64,000 nt of DNA from Dehalococcoidia bacterium (lineage in GTDB: Bacteria; Chloroflexota; Dehalococcoidia; Lucifugimonadales; Lucifugimonadaceae). Position numbers and translations under genes: made by a program. The stretch lies in the NCBI GenBank assembly GCA_012959765.1, contig DUCO01000024.1, forward strand, positions 1 through 64,000, written 5' to 3'. Every line of letters starts with the position of its first letter. The stretch's first letter is position 1. Shown here one piece after another: positions 9,044 through 17,097 of the stretch. The notes below the pieces were generated by a model. The model saw only the letters and a program-made list of their open reading frames with translations, was not told the origin of the DNA and ran no database searches.

Positions 9044-9484
9044 TCACTGCCACTTGTGAGGTTTTCCTTTTCTGGGTAATACCTTGCCCGTATCAGGTCT
9101 TATCGCATGGGTTTCGTTGGTCTTGGCTGCTGACTTGTCGGTCACACGGTCCATACCATCGATTCCGGGCGTTCCCATGGCTTCTGCGTGGCCCATTGCC
9201 ACGAATAAAATATCGGCCGTTTCATCTGCAACGGCGTCGTCGCCTTCTTTTTCCGATATCGCCTGCGCAAGCTCGTTGAATTCCTCGTCCAGAATGCTCG
9301 TTCGATTTGCGACTATCTCGGTTGCGCTCTGACCCTGAAACTGCCCTGAGCCAACCTCGAAGCGATTGTGGAAGTCCCAGACCTCTCCTGCCATTTTAGA
9401 CACGGAGTCGACGAATTCCTGCCGCCCAACAACATTGGGTGCGTAGTCGCGTTCCTGCTCTTGATTTTGGGGAGATTCGGTCAT
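9044..9484 (-). CDS. MazG-like nucleotide pyrophosphohydrolase
   Basis: This 146-residue all-helical protein carries the MazG/PRA-PH metal-binding pattern: EEFNEL followed by ADETADILFV (ExxD). Members hydrolyse nucleoside triphosphates or phosphoribosyl-ATP to monophosphate plus pyrophosphate. The lysine-rich C-terminal tail (TNETHAIRPDTGKVLPRKGK) resembles other small single-domain members. The substrate cannot be told from sequence. It lies 12 bases after the carboxyltransferase stop and 79 bases before mdh, so it is probably co-transcribed with both. Confidence 0.72.
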   Translation of the reverse strand: MTESPQNQEQERDYAPNVVGRQEFVDSVSKMAGEVWDFHNRFEVGSGQFQGQSATEIVANRTSILDEEFNELAQAISEKEGDDAVADETADILFVAMGHAEAMGTPGIDGMDRVTDKSAAKTNETHAIRPDTGKVLPRKGKPHKWQ

Positions 9485-9496
9485 TAACTGTGCTTG

Positions 9497-11083
9497 CTAG
9501 AGCGGGATGTTCCCATGTTTTTTCGGTGGCAGAGTATCGACCTTCGATTCGAGCATTCGGAGGGCTTTCACCAGCTCGGGTCGGGTTTGTGCAGGGTCGA
9601 TCACATCATCGATGTAGCCACGATTGGCAGCTACGTACGGGTTTGCGAACTGATCGCGGTAGTCGTTGACCAGTTCGGTGCGCTTGGCTTCTGGGTCATC
9701 GGCATCTGCGATTTCTCTACGTCGAATTACGTTGATAGCGCCTTCGGGTCCCATCACAGCGATCTCAGATCCCGGCCAGGCGAAATTCACGTCTGTCCGC
9801 GTCTCTTTTGAGCCCATGACGATGTAAGCACCACCGTAGGCTTTTCGCAGAATGACCGTGATCTTCGGCACCGTTGCTTCAACGTAGGCGTAGAGGAGTT
9901 TCGCACCGTGGCGAATGAGTCCGCCGTACTCCTGCTGCATACCGGGCATGAAGCCGGGCACATCGACAAATGTCACGATCGGAACGTTGAACGCATCGCA
10001 GAAGCGGACGAATCGAGCGGCTTTGTCTGATGCGTCGATATCGAGCATACCCGCCATCTGGTTGGCCTGATTGGCGACAACTCCGATGCTCATGCCATCG
10101 AGTCGAGCAAAACCAACAACAACGTTGGGTGCGAAGTTGTGGTGAACCGGCAGGAAATCGCCGTTGTCTACCACTTTCGAAATCACATCCATCACGTCGT
10201 ATGGCTGGTTCGCTGCATCGGGAACAACGTCTCTCAACCCAGTGTCGGCACGATCGGGAGCATCTGTTGGTTCGTTCGAAGGAGCCGATTCGGCGTTGTT
10301 CGACGGCAGATATGAGAGAAGTGCTCGCACGTGGGCGAAGCAGGCTTCTTCCGATTCCGCTGTGAAATGCGCGACTCCGCTTCGTGAGGCATGGGCTGTT
10401 GCGCCGCCAAGATCCTCGTGCGAAACCTCTTCGCCGGTAACCGCCTTCACAACGTCGGGGCCGGTGATGTACATCTGCCCGATGCCTTCGACCATGTAGA
10501 TGAAGTCGGTAAGGGCAGGGGAGTAGACCGCTCCGCCGGCTGCGGGCCCCGCAATGATGGTGATCTGCGGAACTACACCGGATGCGAGAGTGTTTCGCTT
10601 GAATATTTCGCCATACCCGGCAAGGGAGTCGATTCCTTCTTGAATTCGTGCTCCACCAGAGTCGTTAATGCCGATTATCGGTGCGCCCATGCGCATTGCA
10701 TGGTCCATCACTTTAGAGATTTTCTGGGCTGCCACCTGGGACAACGAACCGCCCAACACAGTGAAGTCCTGGGCGTATGCAAACACCTGGTTACCGTCGA
10801 CTGTGCCGTGGCCGGTTACGACTGAATCGCCTTCGAATCGCTGCTTGTCGAGGCCGAGGTCTGTTGACCTGTGGGTGACGAACGTGTCGAGTTCGACAAA
10901 GCTGCCGTCGTCGAACAGGCTCACAAGGCGTTCACGTGCCGTGAGTTTGCCACGTTTGTGCTGTGATTCGACCCGTCGTTCGCCGCCGCCCAGATGTGCG
11001 GTTTTTCGTCGAGCTTCGAGATCTTCCAGCTTTGTCGTCTGCGCCTGATCTTCAGACGCGTCGGGTTTGGATTCGGTGGCTAT
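9497..11083 (-). CDS. Acyl-CoA (propionyl/methylcrotonyl-type) carboxylase, carboxyltransferase subunit
   Basis: This is the biotin-dependent carboxyltransferase beta subunit that moves CO2 from biotin to an acyl-CoA, here most like PccB/methylmalonyl-CoA decarboxylase alpha. Conserved stretches include INDSGGARIQEG, AGPAAGGAVYSPALTDF and FVDVPGFMPG. The first ATG/GTG/TTG in frame is GTG 10924, which would remove the conserved N-terminal helix (KLEDLEARR, GGGERR, GKLTARERL). The frame stays open to a TAA at 11108-11110 with no standard start. I propose ATA at 11083, seven bases after GAGG, giving 528 residues, the family length. No biotin carboxylase gene is in the window. Confidence 0.85.
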   Translation of the reverse strand: MATESKPDASEDQAQTTKLEDLEARRKTAHLGGGERRVESQHKRGKLTARERLVSLFDDGSFVELDTFVTHRSTDLGLDKQRFEGDSVVTGHGTVDGNQVFAYAQDFTVLGGSLSQVAAQKISKVMDHAMRMGAPIIGINDSGGARIQEGIDSLAGYGEIFKRNTLASGVVPQITIIAGPAAGGAVYSPALTDFIYMVEGIGQMYITGPDVVKAVTGEEVSHEDLGGATAHASRSGVAHFTAESEEACFAHVRALLSYLPSNNAESAPSNEPTDAPDRADTGLRDVVPDAANQPYDVMDVISKVVDNGDFLPVHHNFAPNVVVGFARLDGMSIGVVANQANQMAGMLDIDASDKAARFVRFCDAFNVPIVTFVDVPGFMPGMQQEYGGLIRHGAKLLYAYVEATVPKITVILRKAYGGAYIVMGSKETRTDVNFAWPGSEIAVMGPEGAINVIRRREIADADDPEAKRTELVNDYRDQFANPYVAANRGYIDDVIDPAQTRPELVKALRMLESKVDTLPPKKHGNIPL

Positions 11084-11324
11084 CGTGATGCCTCGCTGGC
11101 TAGAGTTTTAGTGCGTGCGTCGCAAGATTGTTTTGGCAATTTACCTGCTGTTGAATCTCATGGCGCAGAGCGCCAACAAATCCTAACTTACGGCAAGATG
11201 TCCAGCAACTCCGCTATTGGGATTATTTCACACCTATCCGGTGTTAAAATCGGATGGTAAAAATTCCATTGCTGATACCCGGCGTGTTGCCAGTTCGAAG
11301 AAACGATAGCTACGGCCAGATCAC

Positions 11325-12218
11325 TTGTCTTCAATTCACGACATAACAATTCCGACGCTTCGTCTTGGCTCAATTGAGTTCATTTGGGGCGTGCGGACGT
11401 ACGTGATGGGTGTTGTTAACGCTACTCCCGACTCGTTTTCGGGAGATGGGGTGTTACCGACTCCGGGTGATGTTCAGGCTGCGATAGACCAGGCGTTGCG
11501 CATGGAGGACGAGGGTGCCGACATTATTGATGTGGGCGGCGAATCTACTCGGCCTGCCAGTGTTTATCCCGATGCTGCGCCGGTCACTGGGGATGACGAA
11601 GTTTCCAGAGTAGTTCCAGTGATCGCGGGTTTGATCGGGCGGCTTGGTATTCCGATTTCTATTGATACGCGTAAGGCGAGCGTCGCTGCCGCAGCGATTG
11701 ATGCCGGGGCGGTTCTTGCCAATGATGTGTCGATGCTTGGAGACGCCGAGATGGCTGGCGGGATCGCTGGAAAGGGTGTGCCGATTGTCGTGAGTCATAT
11801 TCGCGTTGGAGGACACTCAGGCGGTGTGGTTGAAGATGTAATCGCCGATCTTCGATCTTCTATCGAGCAGTTGACGGCGGCTGGGGTTGATCGTTCTCTA
11901 GTAATCGCAGATCCGGGGATCGGGTTCGCTAAAAACGGCGACCAGTCGCTGTTGCTGATGAAAAACATCGCTCGGATTCGCGCTGAATTGAACCTTCCAC
12001 TGCTTCTCGGAACTTCTCGTAAATCGTTCATTGGAGCGACTACTGGCGAGCCTGTTGATGATCGTCGGTTTGGTACCGCGGCGACTGTTGCACTGTCGAT
12101 TCAGGCTGGTGCGGACATCGTTCGGGTTCATGATGTGAAGGAGATGGTGCGGGTGGCGAAGATGAGCGATGCGATTGCCCGAGCAAGCGCCCAAGATGAC
12201 GGTGCCGGGGATGCCTAG
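11325..12218 (+). CDS. folP: Dihydropteroate synthase
   Basis: This 297-residue folate enzyme condenses 4-aminobenzoate with dihydropterin pyrophosphate. The signature VNATPDSFSGDG is at about 31-42, GGESTRPAS at about 67-75, and LLGTSRKSFIG near residue 225-235. It starts at TTG 11325; there is no earlier ATG in frame. It overlaps folK by a few bases and so forms a two-gene folate operon. The upstream 240 bases are shared with the divergent carboxyltransferase gene. Confidence 0.94.
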   Translation: MSSIHDITIPTLRLGSIEFIWGVRTYVMGVVNATPDSFSGDGVLPTPGDVQAAIDQALRMEDEGADIIDVGGESTRPASVYPDAAPVTGDDEVSRVVPVIAGLIGRLGIPISIDTRKASVAAAAIDAGAVLANDVSMLGDAEMAGGIAGKGVPIVVSHIRVGGHSGGVVEDVIADLRSSIEQLTAAGVDRSLVIADPGIGFAKNGDQSLLLMKNIARIRAELNLPLLLGTSRKSFIGATTGEPVDDRRFGTAATVALSIQAGADIVRVHDVKEMVRVAKMSDAIARASAQDDGAGDA

Positions 12219-12702
12219 TCGACTCGTAACTGCGTACATCGGGCTGGGAAGTAATCTCGGCGATCGTTCTCGGAACCTTCAGGGAGCAGTCGAACGCCTG
12301 TCGAGCATTGGGAATGTCACCGCAATGAGTTCGATGTTCGAGACCAAGCCGTGGGGCGTTGACGGCTATCAGCCTCGTTACTTGAATCAAGCGGTAGCAG
12401 TGGAAACGACTCTTGACCCACTTGAAGTCGTCACGGAATTGCTGTCTATCGAATACTCGCTGGGTCGGGCAAGGGAAGAAAAGAACGCTTCTCGAACGCT
12501 TGATCTTGATCTGTTGCTGCACGGCGACTCGGTTGTAGAGGCGAGCGGGGTTACCGTTCCGCACCCTCGGCTACACGAACGAGCGTTTGTACTTGTTCCG
12601 CTGGTGCAGATAGCTCCTGAGCTGGTTCACCCGGTCTTGAAGCGAACGATGGCAGAGTTAGCAGAGTCTTCCGACCGCTCAGGGATCAGCGGGATGGCTT
12701 AG
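12211..12702 (+). CDS. folK: 2-amino-4-hydroxy-6-hydroxymethyldihydropteridine pyrophosphokinase
   Basis: This small kinase makes the pterin pyrophosphate used by FolP. The product has AYIGLGSNLGDR near the N-terminus, the FETKPWGV and YLNQAVAVET stretches, RTLDLDLLLHG and VPHPRLHERAFVLVPL, all HPPK signatures. I use ATG 12211, which overlaps the folP stop (ATGCCTAG) and gives 163 residues; ATG 12196 and 12169 in the same frame are alternatives. It is followed by a 166-base gap containing a partial dispersed repeat. Confidence 0.93.
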   Translation: MPSRLVTAYIGLGSNLGDRSRNLQGAVERLSSIGNVTAMSSMFETKPWGVDGYQPRYLNQAVAVETTLDPLEVVTELLSIEYSLGRAREEKNASRTLDLDLLLHGDSVVEASGVTVPHPRLHERAFVLVPLVQIAPELVHPVLKRTMAELAESSDRSGISGMA

Positions 12703-12820
12703 TCATTGTGATGGCGTTGTAGTTACTGAAAGACTGCCATGCTGATTTTATTTGAGTATCTTTCTCTCCCTTGCAGCGATGTCTTTGAGCGCTAGATACT
12801 GCTCGTATTCACCGACACAA

Positions 12821-12859
12821 CGCGTCCCCACACCAGATCCCACGACTCCGCTCGGGAAA
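12821..12859. repeat. Dispersed repeat, family 2, partial copy
   Basis: This stretch shares the core CGCGTCCCCACACCAGATCC and ACTCCGCTCGGG with the fuller element at 40388-40508. Only the right half is recognisable. It lies between folK and the next gene and is not coding. Confidence 0.65.
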
Positions 12860-12868
12860 CGGCAGCCA

Positions 12869-13360
12869 CTAGCTCGAAATCGAGTTTTCAAACAGCACTC
12901 GTAGCACTGCTGCCAGAAGGAATATCACGACGCCTATGAACACCATGGCGTTGTAGCCGATTAGCCAGGAAAGCCGGTCGACCATGCCCTTCGGATGTGC
13001 TGTTGGGTCGAAGTCCGACTGCCGAAAACGCCATACGAGGTAGAACATCCACAGCGCCAACGCCAGCTTCACGCCAAGCACGATGAACCACGCCGCCGTG
13101 GCGTCGTCTCCTGTCAGGCGGTCGAACATCAGAACGATGCCCGTGACGATGATCGCAATCACTGAAATATCGACGAGTTCGCGGTAAACCGAGCCGAGCG
13201 GACGCATGATGGGGCGAATCAGCTCCGGGTTGGCTTTTTCAACCGGTCGCAGCACGAATGCGAAGAATGCGCTTCCGCCTATCCACGCCACTGCGCCGAT
13301 AGCGTGGGCCCATCGCACGAACAGCATGATCCAATCGCCGGCATCAATTTCTCCAAACAT
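12869..13360 (-). CDS. Integral membrane protein, CopD-like
   Basis: This 163-residue protein has four predicted membrane helices. The first contains HAIGAVAWIGGSAFF, a His-x6-Trp-x-Gly-Gly pattern shared with CopD and related four-helix membrane proteins that bind copper or haem. The other helices are about 62-80, 92-107 and 133-158. It ends in ENSISS. The family assignment rests on the topology and that one motif, so it is tentative. The next minus-strand gene upstream is a thioredoxin-like lipoprotein 79 bases away, suggesting a shared envelope role. Confidence 0.6.
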   Translation of the reverse strand: MFGEIDAGDWIMLFVRWAHAIGAVAWIGGSAFFAFVLRPVEKANPELIRPIMRPLGSVYRELVDISVIAIIVTGIVLMFDRLTGDDATAAWFIVLGVKLALALWMFYLVWRFRQSDFDPTAHPKGMVDRLSWLIGYNAMVFIGVVIFLLAAVLRVLFENSISS

Positions 13361-13439
13361 GGAGCGATTATGCCACCAACAGCTGCTAGATTACCCGGTG
13401 GTTGAGCATCTAGAAATCGTAAAAACCCAGCCTGGGTGG

Positions 13440-14027
13440 CTAGCTGGCCAGCAATGCATCCAGTTGCTCGGCGAGTTGCTCTTCGCCGATGATGCCGGTC
13501 CACGTGCGGGCGATGTTGTGGTCTTTGTTCAGGAACACAGTAGTTGGGTACGAGAACGCCTTGTAGCCAAACTGGACTGTGGAATTAAGATCGGGCATGT
13601 TCGGGTATGTGAGTCCGAGCTCCCTCACGAATGCCTGACCGTTAGCTGCCGAGTCGAGTCCGAGCTGTTGTATGCCGATGAAAGCAACATCATCGCCGTA
13701 CTTTTCGTAGGCGGTTTGCAGATCGGGCATTTCGGCCCTGCAAGGTGGGCAGGAAGGGAACCAGAAGTTCACAAGTACGGGCTTGCCTTCGTGCATTTCG
13801 AGGCTGAAGTCTCCGTGTTCGAAGGTTGCTCCAACGATTGGAGGAGCGTTTCCAACCGATTCGCTCGATCCGCTTGCTGCAATCTCAGCCACTGACTTCG
13901 CAGGCTCGTCGCCGCCGCATGCAACTGCAGCGATCGCAACAAGTCCGATCAGAGCGAGCAGCCACGCACGTCTGGCCAGTCGGGGTGATTCAGATTGATT
14001 GGCGACTCTATTGGTAATTCGATCCAT
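13440..14027 (-). CDS. TlpA-like thioredoxin-fold lipoprotein
   Basis: This is an extracytoplasmic thiol-disulfide protein. I start it at ATG 14027, giving 195 residues, because a lipoprotein signal follows: arginines, a hydrophobic core (LLALIGLVAIAAVAC) and a lipobox Cys at residue 37. The thioredoxin fold begins near residue 63 and has the redox pair Cys93-Pro-Pro-Cys96 (FPSCPPCRAEMP) and the cis-Pro stretch FSYPTTVFL. TlpA/ResA-like proteins reduce apo-cytochrome c or metal-site cysteines; the specific client is unknown. Confidence 0.87.
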   Translation of the reverse strand: MDRITNRVANQSESPRLARRAWLLALIGLVAIAAVACGGDEPAKSVAEIAASGSSESVGNAPPIVGATFEHGDFSLEMHEGKPVLVNFWFPSCPPCRAEMPDLQTAYEKYGDDVAFIGIQQLGLDSAANGQAFVRELGLTYPNMPDLNSTVQFGYKAFSYPTTVFLNKDHNIARTWTGIIGEEQLAEQLDALLAS

Positions 14028-14176
14028 CGAAACGATCACTCCAGGAGGATAACTGCGAAACAATTTTGGGACATCTCTTAGTTTGATATAACTGGTCGTA
14101 GCAACGCTGCCGCTGGCATGGGATGCAAATAGATATACGCACATCCCACACCAGCGGTTCCCAGCTAGATCGGGTT

Positions 14177-15514
14177 TTAGCCCTGGCAGTCGGCCCGCAT
14201 TTCGTTCATCAGGTCACGAATTGCAGATTCGAGGTTCTCGATTGGCACCCGAACCTGCTCCATGGTGTCGCGGTTTCGGATGGTCACCGAGTCATCGTCG
14301 AGGGTGTCGAAGTCGACTGTCACACACAGGGGAGTGCCGATTTCATCCTGTCGACGGTACCGGCGACCGATGCTCTGAGTGTCGTCGTACTGAGTGTTGA
14401 ATTGTTGACGCAGAACATCGTATACGCGTCGGGCTGTCGGGCTGAGGGTGTCTTTCTTAGAAAGTGGAAGCACCGCTACCTGGAACGGTGCGATGTCGGG
14501 GTGGAAGCGCAGAACAACACGCATTTCTTTGCCCTCACCCTCCTCATCGTAGGCATCAGCAAGGAAGGCAAGTGCTGATCGGTCGGCACCCATCGCGGGC
14601 TCAACCACGAACGGAACAAACCGTTTTTTCTGCTGATCATCGAAGTACGAAAGATCCCTGCCGCTCTTTTCTGTATGCGCCTTCAGATCATAGTCTGTTC
14701 GGTTCGAGATCGTCTCAAGCTCGCCCCAACCCCAAGGAAATTCGTATTCGACATCGGCTGAAGCCTTCGAGTAGTGAGGGAGTTCATCGGCATCGTGCTT
14801 GCGGAGCATGAGTTTTTCGCCACGAATACCGTGCGACTTGAACCAGTCCATCGAAAAGTTCATCCAGTATTCGTGCCACTCATCATCGGTGCCCGGCTCG
14901 CAGAAATACTCCATCTCCATCTGCTCGAATTCTCTGGTTCGGAAAGTGAAGTTACCAGGAGTGATTTCGTTTCGGAACGATTTACCGATCTGGGCGATAC
15001 CAAACGGGATTTTCTTTCGCGAAGTGGTTTGAACGTTCTCGAAGTTCACGAACATTGCCTGAGCGGTTTCGGGTCGCAAATAGACCGTAGCTGTGTCATC
15101 TTCTACAGGACCCAGAAAGGTCTTAAGCAGGAGATTGAACTGACGAGCAGGTCCGAAATCACCACCACAAGTTGGGCAAACGTCGCCTTCAACCTGGTCT
15201 TCACGATATCGTCGGTGACACTCATTACATTCGACCAGAGGGTCGCTGAAGCCGTCGAGGTGACCCGAGGCGACCCACACATCCGGGTGCATCAGAATCG
15301 ACGCATCCATACCGACAATGTCGTCACGTTCGCGCACCATCGACTTCCACCACGCGTCCTTGACGTTGCGTTTTAGCTCGACTCCAACTGGACCGTAGTC
15401 CCAAATGCTGGAGAGTCCGCCGTAGATTTCGGAACTTTGAAATACGAATCCACGTCGCTTTGCGAGTGAAACAAGGGTGTCGAGACTGGTGCCGGAAAGT
15501 GTTCGCTTGGCCAA
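14177..15514 (-). CDS. glyS: Glycyl-tRNA synthetase, dimeric type
   Basis: This class II synthetase charges tRNA-Gly. It is the single-chain alpha2 type (445 residues). The N-terminal [20 protein letters not shown] segment and the later [25 protein letters not shown] and [18 protein letters not shown] stretches are motifs of this type. A four-Cys zinc-like site (CNECHRRY...CPTC) lies near residue 95-120. I start at TTG 15514, eight bases after GGAG; an upstream in-frame start at 15559 would fall inside leader hairpins. A terminator-like hairpin lies in the leader. Confidence 0.93.
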   Translation of the reverse strand: MAKRTLSGTSLDTLVSLAKRRGFVFQSSEIYGGLSSIWDYGPVGVELKRNVKDAWWKSMVRERDDIVGMDASILMHPDVWVASGHLDGFSDPLVECNECHRRYREDQVEGDVCPTCGGDFGPARQFNLLLKTFLGPVEDDTATVYLRPETAQAMFVNFENVQTTSRKKIPFGIAQIGKSFRNEITPGNFTFRTREFEQMEMEYFCEPGTDDEWHEYWMNFSMDWFKSHGIRGEKLMLRKHDADELPHYSKASADVEYEFPWGWGELETISNRTDYDLKAHTEKSGRDLSYFDDQQKKRFVPFVVEPAMGADRSALAFLADAYDEEGEGKEMRVVLRFHPDIAPFQVAVLPLSKKDTLSPTARRVYDVLRQQFNTQYDDTQSIGRRYRRQDEIGTPLCVTVDFDTLDDDSVTIRNRDTMEQVRVPIENLESAIRDLMNEMRADCQG

Positions 15515-15550
15515 TTGAGTTGCTCCTGCAGTCCACGCCGGGCTGGCGTG

Positions 15551-15592
15551 TCTACACAAAAAAATACGCCCGCAGGCTGCGGACGCGTATCT
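15551..15592 (-). promoter_or_regulatory. Attenuator-like terminator hairpin in the glyS leader
   Basis: Read on the minus strand, ATACGC-GT-CCGCA pairs with TGCGG-GCGTAT (two-base bulge, tiny loop) and is followed directly by seven T. It sits about 45 bases upstream of the glyS start. The only gene on its far side is divergent, so no upstream minus-strand transcript exists for it to end. A second small stem, CACGCC/GGCGTG, lies between it and the ribosome site. I found no T-box consensus sequence in the leader. Confidence 0.6.
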
Positions 15593-15734
15593 AAAGTTTA
15601 CATTCAGGCGTCACGAAAGACAGCCCAAAATCGCAGCAAGTATTTTCGTCGTGATCTATTATTCGCTAATCACAAACAAGTGCACCTATGCATATTTTAT
15701 TTCGGATAGGCGAGTACTCGGGAGATCATGATTT

Positions 15735-16577
15735 ATGGCTGACGCGATGGCAGGACAACTTCAGGACAAGGTCGCGCTGATCACCGGCGCTGGTCGGGGC
15801 ATCGGCGTTGGGATAGCCAACGTGCTTGTGAGCAGGGGAGCGGCCGTGGCTGTCTGTGATCTCGATGGCGCCGCGGCGCAGGAAACTGCTGATGCGATCA
15901 ACGCGGCTGGCTGCAAGGCGATTGGCGGTGCAGTTGATGTGACCGACCCGGAGTCGCTCGATCACTTTGCGGGTCGGACAATCTCCGAACTGGGTGGAAT
16001 CGACATTGGTGTGGCAAACGCCGGAGTTATCGGTGGACGTGGTTTTTCCGAACGCATCGACTTCACCAAGGAAGACTGGGATATGACTTTCGCTGTGAAC
16101 GTGCAGGGGATGACTAACACCACCGATGCCGTGAAAGAACACATGAAAGACCGTGAGCAGGGCAAGATCGTGATCATCGCTTCTCACGGAGGTCGCAAGC
16201 CTCGTGGCGTTGGTGATAAAGGGCGAGGAAACGCACAGCACCCGTATCTGGTGTCGAAGGCGGCTGCGATTCAATACACGCACCTGCTTGCTATGGAGCT
16301 TGGCAGCTACAACATCAACGTGAACGCAGTGTGTCCTGGTCGACTGTGGACAGCTATGTGGGAGGCGATTGCGATCAACCATAAAGAGCTGAACCCGGCC
16401 TACGCCGAGATGACGCCCTACGAGATTTTCATCGACCAGATCAAGGCAACGATGCCGCTGGGCCGACCGCAAACGCCAGAAGATATCGGTAAGACGGTTG
16501 CGTTCCTGTCATCAGATGATGCTGCCGAAATAACCGGCCAGGCGATTAATGTGAATGGTGGAGCAGCGTTTGATTAG
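15735..16577 (+). CDS. SDR-family NAD(P)-dependent oxidoreductase
   Basis: This 280-residue classical short-chain dehydrogenase has the cofactor motif TGAGRGIG at 17-24, the acidic residue in VCDLDG that favours NAD, catalytic Ser150 and the Tyr171-x3-Lys175 pair (YLVSK). The C-terminal AEITGQAINVNGGAAFD is typical. The substrate is unknown. Residues 100-165 include an insertion rich in Gly/Arg before the active site. The ATG has GGAG about ten bases upstream. It is divergent from glyS and precedes a frameshifted SRPBCC gene. Confidence 0.88.
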   Translation: MADAMAGQLQDKVALITGAGRGIGVGIANVLVSRGAAVAVCDLDGAAAQETADAINAAGCKAIGGAVDVTDPESLDHFAGRTISELGGIDIGVANAGVIGGRGFSERIDFTKEDWDMTFAVNVQGMTNTTDAVKEHMKDREQGKIVIIASHGGRKPRGVGDKGRGNAQHPYLVSKAAAIQYTHLLAMELGSYNINVNAVCPGRLWTAMWEAIAINHKELNPAYAEMTPYEIFIDQIKATMPLGRPQTPEDIGKTVAFLSSDDAAEITGQAINVNGGAAFD

Positions 16578-16637
16578 GTGCCATTTGCACTGAGTGAATT
16601 CAGATCGAGCGAGCGAAGCAGGGAACAACCAGAAACT

Positions 16638-17059
16638 ATGAACATAGTTGGCGATGCGACAGTCGTGATCGACCGGCCTGCTGCTGAGGTTTGGGAGTGG
16701 GTTGTCGATCCTTCGAACATGCACCTGTGGGTGCAAAATGTGGACCATCCGGGTAGCTGGATCGACGATGGCGAACTCACTGCTGGTTCGAGGTGCCGTA
16801 TCGACTACACCAGTACGGTCGGAAGACCGACGAAATCATCTTCGAGGTTAGAAAAGCTGTGCTTGGCGAGACATTTATTGTCGATACGGTGGAGGGGCCT
16901 TACCAAGTACTGGTCGAATTCGGGTTCGAAGAGGCGAACGGGGGCATTTCGACTGAGTTAAACATCAAGATGACCGCTCGATCCGATAACTATTTCACGG
17001 CGGTTTTATTCGTCCTTGCTGGCTGGTTCGCAAAATGGTTTATGAATCGGCGACTGTGA
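16638..17059 (+). pseudogene. SRPBCC-family protein, frameshifted
   Basis: Two overlapping frames together give one START/SRPBCC-like ligand-binding protein of about 140 residues. The first runs from ATG 16638 (MNIVGDATVVIDRPAAEVWE) to the CRIDYT region near 16813. The second takes over from about 16815 (YGRKTDEIIFEV) and ends at TGA 17059 with GWFAKWFMNRRL, a typical C-terminus for this group. The switch equals loss of one base. No slippery heptamer is seen, so decay or a sequencing error is likelier than programmed shifting. It overlaps the region just upstream of the amidase start. Confidence 0.7.
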
Positions 17060-17097
17060 AAAGAACTACAACAAGTGAAGATCGAGATAGAGAAGCA

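Noticed and set aside
15515-15734. T-box riboswitch for glyS
   Set aside because: A leader hairpin exists but no T-box consensus or specifier stem is visible; only an attenuator-like element is claimed.
16805-16835. Programmed -1 frameshifting in the SRPBCC gene
   Set aside because: No X-XXY-YYZ slippery site or downstream stem is seen, so a lesion or error is likelier.
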